A DNA stretch of 64,000 nt from Kribbella jiaozuonensis. GTDB taxonomy: Bacteria > Actinomycetota > Actinomycetes > Propionibacteriales > Kribbellaceae. Position numbers and translations under genes: made by a program. The first letter of the stretch is position 1; each line of letters opens with the position of its first letter. Below, piece after piece: positions 9,055 to 16,957 of this stretch. The notes beneath the pieces are model-generated. The model was not told the origin of the DNA and searched no databases. It worked only from the letters and a program-made list of their open reading frames with translations. Where the stretch lies: the NCBI RefSeq assembly GCF_005233875.1, contig NZ_SZPZ01000002.1, positions 372,001 through 436,000 on the forward strand, read 5' to 3'.

Positions 9055-9789
9055 ATGACATCCGTTGTGAGCAGCCTACGCAGTTCCGGGCTGGATATGT
9101 TCAAGCGCGTACTCCGCGGGCCGTTGGCCCGCTTGACAGCTGTGCACCGCCTGCGGTGGCGGGTGACCTCGCGAGAGGCGCTGTTCACCCAGGTCTACGA
9201 GACGTCCGGCTGGGACAGCACGGAGTCGGGATCCGGTACCGGGTCCGAGCTCCGGGCCACCGTCGACATCCGCGAACGTCTACCCGAGATCCTGACCCGG
9301 CTCGGTGTGAAGACGATGCTCGACGCCCCGTGCGGCGACCTGAACTGGATGCGTCACATCGAGCTTCCGGTGGCGAAGTACCACGGCGTCGACATCGTGG
9401 CGAGCGTGATCGAGAAGAACCAGCAGGAGTACGGCGACGAGCAGCGCGACTTCGAGGTCCGCGACCTGACCCGGGACACGCTGCCGCAGGTCGACCTGGT
9501 CCTGTGCCGGGACTGCCTCGTGCATGTCTCGTTCCAGGACGCGGCCGACATCCTGGAGAACCTCCGCTCCACCGGTGCGGAGTGGCTCGTGATCAACACC
9601 TACGACAACGTCGAGCGGAACCACAACCAGTTCACCGGCCGCAACTGGCGGCAGCTGAACATGTCGCTCCCGCCCTTCAACTTCCCGGCACCGCTCGAGT
9701 CCTTCCCGGACGGTGGCGAGGTTGACCCGAACCGGCTCGGCCTGTGGCGCCTCCAGGACCTGCCGGCCGTCCAGCGAAGCGCTGTGTGA
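9055..9789 (+). CDS. Class I SAM-dependent methyltransferase
   Basis: A 244-residue methyltransferase with SAM motif I MLDAPCGDLNWM near residue 85, followed by YHGVDIVASVIEKN and the post-motif DLVLCRDCLVHVSF. It carries no zinc module and is unrelated in layout to the two C-methyltransferase-like genes, so O- or N-methylation of a sugar is more likely. The SD GAAGAAGGAA at 9041-9050 supports ATG 9055. The flippase gene starts 8 bp downstream. The substrate is unknown. Confidence 0.82.
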   Translation: MTSVVSSLRSSGLDMFKRVLRGPLARLTAVHRLRWRVTSREALFTQVYETSGWDSTESGSGTGSELRATVDIRERLPEILTRLGVKTMLDAPCGDLNWMRHIELPVAKYHGVDIVASVIEKNQQEYGDEQRDFEVRDLTRDTLPQVDLVLCRDCLVHVSFQDAADILENLRSTGAEWLVINTYDNVERNHNQFTGRNWRQLNMSLPPFNFPAPLESFPDGGEVDPNRLGLWRLQDLPAVQRSAV

Positions 9790-9796
9790 GCCAACG

Positions 9797-11080
9797 ATGA
9801 AATCTGTCCTGCGCCGCCTCACCTGGGGTCTTGCCGACCAGGCTGTGACCAGTCTGGTCAGCTTCCTGGTGGGCGTTGTCGTGGCCCGGCAGCTGGGCGC
9901 GCTGGAGTTCGGCGCGTTCAGCCTGGCCTGGGTCACGTACGGCGTGGTCCTGAACATCTCCCGCGGTCTGGCGACCGACCCGCTGGCGGTCCGGTTCAGC
10001 GGCCTGGAGCGGCCGGTGTGGCGGACCGCGGTCGCGAAGTCGTCCGGGATGGCGATCGTCGTCGGTCTCGGCGCCGGAGTGATCTGCGCTCTCGTCGGGC
10101 TGTTGCTCGGCGGGCACGCGGGGAAGGCATTCATTGCCCTGGGCATCGTGTTGCCGGGCCTGATGCTGCAGGACAGCTGGCGGTTCGCCTTCTTCGCCTC
10201 GGGACAGGGCGGTAAGGCCTTCGTCAGCGACATCACCTGGGCGCTCGGTCTGGTGCCGCTGCTGTACCTGGCATCACAGAACGCCAGCGTGATCAGGTTC
10301 GTGCTGGCCTGGGGTGGCGCCGGCATCTTCGCCGCGCTCGTGAGCGGGCTGCAGGCGGGCGTCCTGCCGCGGCCGGCCCTGGCGCGCCGCTGGTTGTCCG
10401 AGCACAAGGACCTGAGCCTTCGGTACCTGACCGAGAACCTCACGCTGAGCGGCGCCTATCAGCTCCGGATCTACGGACTGGGTGCGTTCGCCGGCGTCGC
10501 GGCGGTCGGTACGGTGCGTGGCGCGGAGATGCTGCTCGGACCGTTCTTCATCGTGCTTTCGGGCATCGGGCTGGTCGCTGTACCAGAGGCTGCGCGAGTA
10601 CTGCGCCGGTCTGTCCGCGCGCTGCCGATCTTCTGTCTGGCGCTCGGTGGTGCGCAGGCGATGGCTGCGCTGGCCTGGGGTCTGCTACTGCTGTTCGCGT
10701 TGCCGGACGCGTGGGGACACGCGCTGCTCGGCGAGGTCTGGCTGACCGCGTCGGCATTGGTGCTGCCGGCAACTTTGTCGGTGGCGTGCGCGGGCTTCAA
10801 CACGGGAGCCGCGGCCGGTCTGCGGGCGCTCGGGATCGCTCGTCGCAGTCTCAAGGCCCAGCTGTGTGCGTCGGCGTTCTACCTCGTCGGCGGCGTACTC
10901 GGTGGTGCACTCGACGGTGCGCGCGGTTCGGCCTGGGGCGCTGCGTGCGCGACGTTCGCGGCGGCGTTCGTCTGGTGGTACACGCTGCGGATCGGTGTCC
11001 GGGAGCGCAAGCAGCTCGAGTCGGCGGTGGACTCCGACGAGGCTGAGGTTCCTGAGGTTCCTGAAGTGAGAAGCACATGA
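9797..11080 (+). CDS. Polysaccharide flippase (Wzx-like, MATE/MOP superfamily)
   Basis: A 427-residue integral membrane protein with about 12 hydrophobic segments, including LVSFLVGVVVARQLGALEFG near the N-terminus, a MOP-superfamily flippase signature. It probably moves lipid-linked repeat units across the cytoplasmic membrane. It is clearly related to the second flippase at 21135-22406: both begin with a WGLADQA helix and contain LQD-WR-AFF near residue 120. The C-terminal tail is acidic with a short EVPEVPEV repeat. It overlaps the next GT2 gene by 4 bp. Confidence 0.87.
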   Translation: MKSVLRRLTWGLADQAVTSLVSFLVGVVVARQLGALEFGAFSLAWVTYGVVLNISRGLATDPLAVRFSGLERPVWRTAVAKSSGMAIVVGLGAGVICALVGLLLGGHAGKAFIALGIVLPGLMLQDSWRFAFFASGQGGKAFVSDITWALGLVPLLYLASQNASVIRFVLAWGGAGIFAALVSGLQAGVLPRPALARRWLSEHKDLSLRYLTENLTLSGAYQLRIYGLGAFAGVAAVGTVRGAEMLLGPFFIVLSGIGLVAVPEAARVLRRSVRALPIFCLALGGAQAMAALAWGLLLLFALPDAWGHALLGEVWLTASALVLPATLSVACAGFNTGAAAGLRALGIARRSLKAQLCASAFYLVGGVLGGALDGARGSAWGAACATFAAAFVWWYTLRIGVRERKQLESAVDSDEAEVPEVPEVRST

Positions 11081-12000
11081 CCGCCGTACCGCGGCTGACC
11101 GTCGGCCTCCCGGTCTACAACGGGGAGAAGTACCTGGCCCAGTCGCTGGATGCACTGCTCGGGCAGACGTACGACGAGTTCGAGCTGGTCATCTCCGACA
11201 ACGCCTCGACCGACGGCACGGAGCGGATCTGCCGAGAGTACCTGGCTCGCGACCCGCGCATCCGCTACATCCGTCAGCCGGTCAACATCGGCGCGACACC
11301 GAACCACAACTTCGTCTTCGAGCAGTCGCACACCGAGCTGTTCAAGTGGGCGTCGTACGACGACCTGTACGGGCCGAAACTGCTGGAGCGCTGCATCCAG
11401 GCGCTCGACGGCGATCACGAGCTCGTCCTCGCCCACGCCTGGGAAGCGATCATCGACGGGGACGGCGAGGTCCTGCTAACAGTCGACTATCCGTTGGCGA
11501 CCGATTCTCCCGACCCGGTCGAGCGGTTCAGGAGCATGCTGTTCGCGGTCGGCGGCGACGACTTCTACGGCGTGATGCGCTCGGACACGCTCCGCCGTAC
11601 GCCGCTGCACGGGAGCTACCACCACGCCGACCGCACGTTGATGGCCGAGCTCGCGCTGGCCGGACGGTTCTACCAGGTGCCCGAGGTGCTGTTCTTCCGG
11701 CGTGACCACGCGGACCGCGCCGAGCGGGCGAAGCCGACGATCCGTAGCCGCGCCGCCAACATGGAGCCGCGGCGCGCGCACCGGCTGAGCAACCCGACCG
11801 CGCGGTTGCTCGCGGAGTACATCGGCGGCTTCGTCGGCGCGATCCGGCGGGCGCCGCTGTCGTCGGCCGAACGCCGTGGCTGCTACGCGCAGCTGCTGCG
11901 CTGGGTGGCGAGCCGGGCAGTTCACCGATCGTCCGCCCGCATCGAAGACACGGTGCCGCGTGGGCATCAGCAGCCTCTTGCAGAGATGAGGAGAAGATGA
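11077..12000 (+). CDS. Glycosyltransferase family 2 (tandem copy 1)
   Basis: A 307-residue GT-A enzyme. The nucleotide-binding start GLPVYNGEKYLAQSLDALL and ELVISDNASTDGT are classic GT2 motifs, and KWASYDDLY probably carries the DxD-equivalent acidic residues near residue 95. No transmembrane segment is seen, so it probably acts on the cytoplasmic face of the membrane. It overlaps both neighbours by 4 bp and is a tandem paralogue of the next gene; both share long identical stretches in the first 110 residues. Confidence 0.9.
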   Translation: MTAVPRLTVGLPVYNGEKYLAQSLDALLGQTYDEFELVISDNASTDGTERICREYLARDPRIRYIRQPVNIGATPNHNFVFEQSHTELFKWASYDDLYGPKLLERCIQALDGDHELVLAHAWEAIIDGDGEVLLTVDYPLATDSPDPVERFRSMLFAVGGDDFYGVMRSDTLRRTPLHGSYHHADRTLMAELALAGRFYQVPEVLFFRRDHADRAERAKPTIRSRAANMEPRRAHRLSNPTARLLAEYIGGFVGAIRRAPLSSAERRGCYAQLLRWVASRAVHRSSARIEDTVPRGHQQPLAEMRRR

Positions 12001-12932
12001 ACGCAGTACCGCGGCTGAGCATCGGCCTGCCCGTCTACAACGGCGAGAAGTACCTCGCCGAGGCCCTCGACGCGCTGCTCGGGCAGACGTACGCCGACTT
12101 CGAGCTGGTCATCTCCGACAACGCCTCGACCGACGGCACGGAACGGATCTGCCGCGAGTACATGGCTCGCGACCCGCGCATCCGCTACATCCGCCAGCCG
12201 GTCAACGTCGGCGCGTCGCCCAACCACAACGTCGTCTTCACCGAATCCCGCGGCGAGCTCTTCAAGTGGGCGTCGTACGACGACCTGTACGCGCGGGACC
12301 TGCTGGAGCGCTGCATCGCGGCGCTCGACGAGACCCCGGACGCGGTGCTGTGCCACTCGTGGAGCGCGATCATCGACGAGGCCGGCGACATCGTCGCGAA
12401 GGTCGGCTACCCGTTGACCACCGACTCGCCGGATCCGGTCGAGCGGTTCCGTAGCCTGCTGTTCGACGTCGGCGGCGACGACGACTACGGCGTCGTCCGG
12501 GCCGACGTACTGCGGAAGACCGCGCTGAACGAAAGCTTCTACCACGCCGACCGGACGATCGTGGCCGACATCGCGCTGCACGGCCGGTTCATCCACGTGC
12601 CGGCGTCGTTGTTCTTCCGCCGGGACCACCCGGACAGCGCGCTGCGGTCGAACCGCACGGTCCGTTCCTGGTGCGGCAACCTCGACCCGCGCCGCCGGAA
12701 GCACTCGACTGTCCGGCTGCTCGTGGAGTACCCGCTGGGTTACGTCCGGATGGTGTTCCGCGCGCCGCTGACCGCCGGCCAGCGAGCACGTTGCCTCTGG
12801 CAACTGACGCGCTGGATGACGAGCCGGGTGGTGCCGCCGTCGATGCGGCGGCAGGACACGCCGGTCGAGCAGGTCAGCGAAGTGGTATCGGTATCCATGG
12901 TGGTAGCAGGCCAGAGCGGACGACTCGGATGA
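11997..12932 (+). CDS. Glycosyltransferase family 2 (tandem copy 2)
   Basis: A 311-residue GT2 enzyme almost collinear with the preceding gene: GLPVYNGEKYLAEALDALL, ELVISDNASTDGT and KWASYDDLY are shared. Divergence is concentrated after about residue 120 and in the C-terminal tail, which fits duplication followed by a change of donor or acceptor. The ATG overlaps the previous stop (ATGA), and the stop overlaps the pyruvyl transferase start by 4 bp. Confidence 0.9.
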   Translation: MNAVPRLSIGLPVYNGEKYLAEALDALLGQTYADFELVISDNASTDGTERICREYMARDPRIRYIRQPVNVGASPNHNVVFTESRGELFKWASYDDLYARDLLERCIAALDETPDAVLCHSWSAIIDEAGDIVAKVGYPLTTDSPDPVERFRSLLFDVGGDDDYGVVRADVLRKTALNESFYHADRTIVADIALHGRFIHVPASLFFRRDHPDSALRSNRTVRSWCGNLDPRRRKHSTVRLLVEYPLGYVRMVFRAPLTAGQRARCLWQLTRWMTSRVVPPSMRRQDTPVEQVSEVVSVSMVVAGQSGRLG

Positions 12933-14197
12933 GCGACGACAGTTTCAGCACACCGCCCAAGGGCGGCCCGCGGATCGGGTTCTTCGGCCTGCTCGGCCAC
13001 GGGAACCTCGGCAACGACGGGTCGCTGGAGGCGTTCCTCGCCTACCTGGCCAAGTCGTACCCGGACGCGGAGATCGACTTCCTCTGCTCCGGTCCCGAGG
13101 TGGTCGAGGAGCGCTACGGCCTGCCGGCCACCCGGATGAACTGGAACCGCGACGAGTACAACACCGCGAGCAGTCCGCGGCTGGTCGCGCTCAAGGGGAT
13201 CGGGAAGCTCGTCGACTTCTTCTGGACCGCCTCCTGGGTACGGCGCCACGACGTGGTGGTCGTGCCGGGTATGGGCGTGCTCGAGGGCGGCCTGCCGCTG
13301 CGCTGGTGGGGCTTCCCGTACTCGCTGCTGCTCCTGACCGCCTCCGGTCGCCTGGTCGGTACGAAGGTCGCGCTGGTCAGCGTCGGCGCCAACACCTCCG
13401 GACGACGGATGACCCGCCGCGTCTTCACCTTGGCCGCCCGTCTGGCCTACTACCGCTCGTACCGCGACCAGCTGTCGAAGGACGCGATGCGCACGACCGG
13501 CCTGGGCAACGTGGACGACCCGGTCTACCCGGACCTCGCCTTCTCGCTGCCGATCCCGGCGGTCCGCTCCGCCACGCCGGCGGGAGAACCGACGACGGTC
13601 GGCGTCGGCGTGATGACCTACCGCGGTACGGACGACGACCGCGACCGCGCCGAAGAGGTCTTCGACGAGTACGTCGCGAAGATGACTCGCTTCGTCCATT
13701 GGCTCGTGGACCACGGGCACCGAGTCCGGCTGCTGACCGGCGACCACGAGGACGAGCTGGTCTCGGCCGCGATCCTCGCCGACGTACGCGAGAAGCGGCC
13801 CGAGCTCGATCCGTCCTGGGTCGTGGAGGACCCGCCGAAGTCGCTGGACGACCTGATGGAGCAGATGGCGGCGCTCGACACCGTCGTCGCGACCCGGTTC
13901 CACAACGTCGTGTGCGCACTGATGCTGTCGAAGCCGACCGTCTCGATCGGGTACGCCGCGAAGAACGACGTACTGATGGCCGACATGGGTCTTGCCGAGT
14001 TCTGCCAGAACATCCGCTCGCTGGATGTGGACCGGCTGATCAGCCAGTACACCGCGCTCGAGTCCCGCCGCGACGTGGTCGGACCGGCCATGGACGAGCG
14101 GAACGCCGTCAACCGCAGCCGGCTCGAGGACCAGTACGACGTCCTGTCGTCGAAGGTCTTCCCGAAGCCTGCGGACACCTTGGAGGGACGCTCATGA
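12929..14197 (+). CDS. Polysaccharide pyruvyl transferase family protein
   Basis: A 422-residue member of the CsaB/WcaK pyruvyl transferase family, which forms ketal pyruvate on sugars of surface polymers from phosphoenolpyruvate. Evidence is the N-terminal GFFGLLGHGNLGNDGSLEAF and the C-terminal VATRFHNVVCALM, the family's conserved Arg-His-Asn core. ATG 12929 overlaps the preceding stop by 4 bp, and the next gene overlaps its end by 4 bp. A pyruvylated, hence acidic, repeat unit is the expected result. Confidence 0.86.
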   Translation: MSDDSFSTPPKGGPRIGFFGLLGHGNLGNDGSLEAFLAYLAKSYPDAEIDFLCSGPEVVEERYGLPATRMNWNRDEYNTASSPRLVALKGIGKLVDFFWTASWVRRHDVVVVPGMGVLEGGLPLRWWGFPYSLLLLTASGRLVGTKVALVSVGANTSGRRMTRRVFTLAARLAYYRSYRDQLSKDAMRTTGLGNVDDPVYPDLAFSLPIPAVRSATPAGEPTTVGVGVMTYRGTDDDRDRAEEVFDEYVAKMTRFVHWLVDHGHRVRLLTGDHEDELVSAAILADVREKRPELDPSWVVEDPPKSLDDLMEQMAALDTVVATRFHNVVCALMLSKPTVSIGYAAKNDVLMADMGLAEFCQNIRSLDVDRLISQYTALESRRDVVGPAMDERNAVNRSRLEDQYDVLSSKVFPKPADTLEGRS

Positions 14198-14751
14198 AGG
14201 TGACTCAGGTACCCGAGATCGCCGGGGTCTATCTGTTCGAGCCCACACCGCACGTCGACGAGCGCGGCTTCTTCAGTCGCACGTTCGACGCCGAGATCGC
14301 CCGGTCGGTGGGGATCGACCCGGACGGGTTCGCGCAGGACAGCCTGTCCCGCTCCCGTAAGGGCGTGCTGCGCGGGATGCATCTGCGCTCCGGACAGGGT
14401 GAGGCGAAGCTGGTGCGTTGTTCCGCGGGCGAGGTGTTCGACGTCGTCGTCGACCTCCGGCCGGACTCACCGACGTACCTGCAGCAGGCGCATTTCACGC
14501 TGTCGGGCGACACCCAGGCCTCGGTGTACATCCCGGCCGGTTGCGGGCACGGCTTCCAGGCGCTCACCGAGCCCGCGGACATCGCGTACCGGATCGACCG
14601 GCCGCACGATCCCTCCGAGGACGTCGTGATCGCGTACGACGACCCCGATCTCGCCATCCCGTGGCCGCTGCCGGTCACCGTCATGTCGGCCCGCGACCAG
14701 CGCGCCGTTTCTCTTGCCGACCTCACCGCGGGCGCTCCAAGCGCTCGCTGA
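14194..14751 (+). CDS. dTDP-4-dehydrorhamnose 3,5-epimerase family (RmlC-like cupin)
   Basis: A 185-residue cupin epimerase of usual family length. Conserved elements are DERGFFSRTFD, LRGMHLRSGQGEAKLVRC with the catalytic-type His near residue 65, EVFDVVVDLR, and IPAGCGHGFQAL. It epimerises C3/C5 (or one of them) of a 4-keto nucleotide sugar. No rmlA, rmlB or rmlD is in the window, so it may act with the C-methyl or CDP-sugar genes rather than in rhamnose synthesis. It overlaps the pyruvyl transferase gene by 4 bp. Confidence 0.87.
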   Translation: MKVTQVPEIAGVYLFEPTPHVDERGFFSRTFDAEIARSVGIDPDGFAQDSLSRSRKGVLRGMHLRSGQGEAKLVRCSAGEVFDVVVDLRPDSPTYLQQAHFTLSGDTQASVYIPAGCGHGFQALTEPADIAYRIDRPHDPSEDVVIAYDDPDLAIPWPLPVTVMSARDQRAVSLADLTAGAPSAR

Positions 14752-14781
14752 CCGAGCACCACCATCCGGAAGGGGGCCCTC

Positions 14782-15732
14782 ATGGCTCACACCGCATCGA
14801 TATCGCAGCTCCAGACGCCGCCGTGGGCGCTCGTCAACGGCGAGCTCGTGCCGTACACCGACGTCAAGATCCACATCGGTGCCGAGGCACTGACCCGCGC
14901 GTTGAGCGTCTTCGAGGGCGTGAAGGGCTATTGGGACTCCGCCGGCGAGGTCTTCTCGATCCGGACCCCGCGCCGTCACTACGACCGGCTCTGCCGGAGC
15001 GCGTCGCTGTTCCACATCCCGGTCCGCTTCAGCTACGAGGAGTTCCTCGCCGGACTGTCGAAGCTGGCGAGTGAGTTGCTCGTGCCGGACAAGGACCTGT
15101 GGTTCCGGCCGACCATGTACGTGACCCACGGGCACTGGGGTGAGGCGACCGAGGCCGACCTGGTCGTGACCGCCTTCAGCCAGCGCAAACTCGACCCGGA
15201 CCCGATGCGGCTCGGTGTGACGAGCTGGCGCCGGGCCTCCGACCTCGTGCTGCCGACGCGGGTGAAGAGCAGCGCGAACTACGTCGGCGCGCGGATGGCC
15301 CGGATCGAAGTACGCCGGCTCGGGTACGACGACGCGATCATGCTGAACGACGCCGGCCGGGTCGCGGAGGCGACCGGTGCGTGCGTCCTGATCGCCCAGC
15401 GCGGACGGATCGTCACGCCGCCGACCAGCGAGTCCTGCCTGGACAGCATCACGGTCGACATCCTCGAATCGGTCGCGAAGGACCTCGGCCTGACGTTCGA
15501 GCGGCGGCCGATCGAGCGGACCGAGCTGCTCGCGGCCGACGAGTGCGGTCTGGCCGGCACCATCTCGGAGCTCACGCTGGTCGCGGAGCTCGACGGTGTC
15601 GAGTACGAACAGTCGGGGCTGCTGGCACAGGTCCGGCAACGTTACCTGGAACTCATGCGTGGCGATCTGGTCCTGCCCGACGTCGACCTGGTGCCGTTGG
15701 TCGACGCGTCACGTGAAGCACTGGCCGGCTGA
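14782..15732 (+). CDS. Aminotransferase class IV (branched-chain aminotransferase-like)
   Basis: A 316-residue PLP enzyme of fold type IV. Evidence: ALVNGELVPYTDVKIHI and ALSVFEGVKGYW at the N-terminus, the PLP-lysine context RVKSSANYVGARMARIE, the cofactor-contacting EATGACVLI, and LAGTISEL near the end. It has its own SD (GGAAGG near 14769), so it is less tightly coupled than its upstream neighbours. Branched-chain aminotransferase proper is possible, but placement beside an oxygenase inside the polysaccharide cluster suggests an amino-acid-like decoration or precursor. Confidence 0.85.
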   Translation: MAHTASISQLQTPPWALVNGELVPYTDVKIHIGAEALTRALSVFEGVKGYWDSAGEVFSIRTPRRHYDRLCRSASLFHIPVRFSYEEFLAGLSKLASELLVPDKDLWFRPTMYVTHGHWGEATEADLVVTAFSQRKLDPDPMRLGVTSWRRASDLVLPTRVKSSANYVGARMARIEVRRLGYDDAIMLNDAGRVAEATGACVLIAQRGRIVTPPTSESCLDSITVDILESVAKDLGLTFERRPIERTELLAADECGLAGTISELTLVAELDGVEYEQSGLLAQVRQRYLELMRGDLVLPDVDLVPLVDASREALAG

Positions 15733-15789
15733 GTACGAAACCAGCCGGACCGGGGGATAGCGCAGTACGAACAAGGAGGGGGAACTCCC

Positions 15790-16683
15790 ATGCATTCCAT
15801 TTACGTCGACGCCGAGTTCACTGACGACGAGCGTAGACAGAAGCTGTACGACGGCGACCTGTTCGTCTACTCACCGCGTCCGTCGACGCTGGCGCTGACC
15901 GAGTTCGCGGCGGAGATGGCCCGGGAGGCCTTCCACCCGCTGGACCCGGAGACGGCCCAGTTCGACATGGCCGTCGAGGACTACGCGGCCCTGCTCGCCG
16001 AGCTGAAGCCGCGGTTCATCCACCACCCGGAGTCGAAGCGGCTGATCCAGGAGATGCTGGTCGACTTCGGGTGCGACCCCGAGCAGGTGTACTTCGACGT
16101 ACCGCGGATGCGCAGTTCGACGTCGGACGACTACCTGACCACGGGGATCGCGTTCGCGTTCCACCCGCACCGCGACACCTGGTACTCCGCGCCGTACACG
16201 CAGCTCAACTGGTGGCTGCCGATCTTCGCGATCGGCGACGACAACGGGCTGGCGTTCCACCCGCGGTACTGGCAGACCCCGGTGAAGAACAGCTCCCGGG
16301 TCTACAACTACGCGGAGTGGAACGCGACCAGCCGGAAGATCGCCGCGACCCAGATCGGCACCGACACCCGCGTGCAGCCGGTGCCGGAGGAAGAGGTCGA
16401 GCTGGTGCCGCAGATCCGGCCGATCTGCAAGCCGGGCGGGATCATTCTGTTCTCCGGTGCGCAGCTGCACTCCAGCGTGCCGAACACCTCGGGCCGGACC
16501 CGGTTCAGCATCGACCTGCGAACTGTGCACCTCGGCGACGCGGTCGAGGGCCGGATGGCGCCGAACATCGACTCCAAGTGCACGGGTACGACGATGGGCG
16601 ACTACCTGCGGGTCAGCGACCTCGAGCACATCCCGGCCGAAGTGGTCGCGGAGTACGACACACCGAGTCACGCGACTGTCTGA
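15790..16683 (+). CDS. Fe(II)/2-oxoglutarate-dependent oxygenase (phytanoyl-CoA dioxygenase-like)
   Basis: A 297-residue protein with a plausible 2-His-1-carboxylate facial triad: HPHRDTW near residue 125 (H-x-D) and LHSSVPNTSGRTRFSIDLR near residue 228, where the distal His and the 2-oxoglutarate-binding Arg are expected. LNWWLP and NGLAFHPRYW fill the usual core. The SD AAGGAGGGGG at 15772-15781 is the strongest in this operon. It probably hydroxylates a small molecule or sugar-linked group; the substrate is unknown. A hairpin terminator follows directly, so this gene ends the first transcription block. Confidence 0.78.
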   Translation: MHSIYVDAEFTDDERRQKLYDGDLFVYSPRPSTLALTEFAAEMAREAFHPLDPETAQFDMAVEDYAALLAELKPRFIHHPESKRLIQEMLVDFGCDPEQVYFDVPRMRSSTSDDYLTTGIAFAFHPHRDTWYSAPYTQLNWWLPIFAIGDDNGLAFHPRYWQTPVKNSSRVYNYAEWNATSRKIAATQIGTDTRVQPVPEEEVELVPQIRPICKPGGIILFSGAQLHSSVPNTSGRTRFSIDLRTVHLGDAVEGRMAPNIDSKCTGTTMGDYLRVSDLEHIPAEVVAEYDTPSHATV

Positions 16684-16700
16684 CCAGTCGTCAAGATTCT

Positions 16701-16740
16701 CCGGCCGGCGTCGCCCGCGACGCCGGCCGGAACTGCCTTG
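16701..16740 (+). terminator. Rho-independent terminator after the oxygenase gene
   Basis: A perfect 14-bp GC-rich inverted repeat (CCGGCCGGCGTCGC at 16701-16714, complement at 16717-16730) is followed by the T-rich tract TTGTTTTCTT at 16739-16748. It begins 18 bp after the stop at 16683. The rest of the 274-bp gap (16741-16957) shows no coding potential and probably holds the promoter of the next block. Confidence 0.8.
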
Positions 16741-16957
16741 TTTTCTTGATCATTTCGTGATGAAGCAACTGGTTCCCGGCTCACAATGCAAGTTCTCCAC
16801 AAGGAAGGCGGCCTGGTGGTCGCCGAGGCCCGTGGTGCGTAGTAATCTTCGGTGACTCGTCGCCGACGCGCGGGTGAATTCTGGGGACGGCTAGCTGCGG
16901 GAAGCCCTGGGCACGGAGCGTGTCCGAGTGGCCGCAACGTGAGACCGAAGGACTGGT

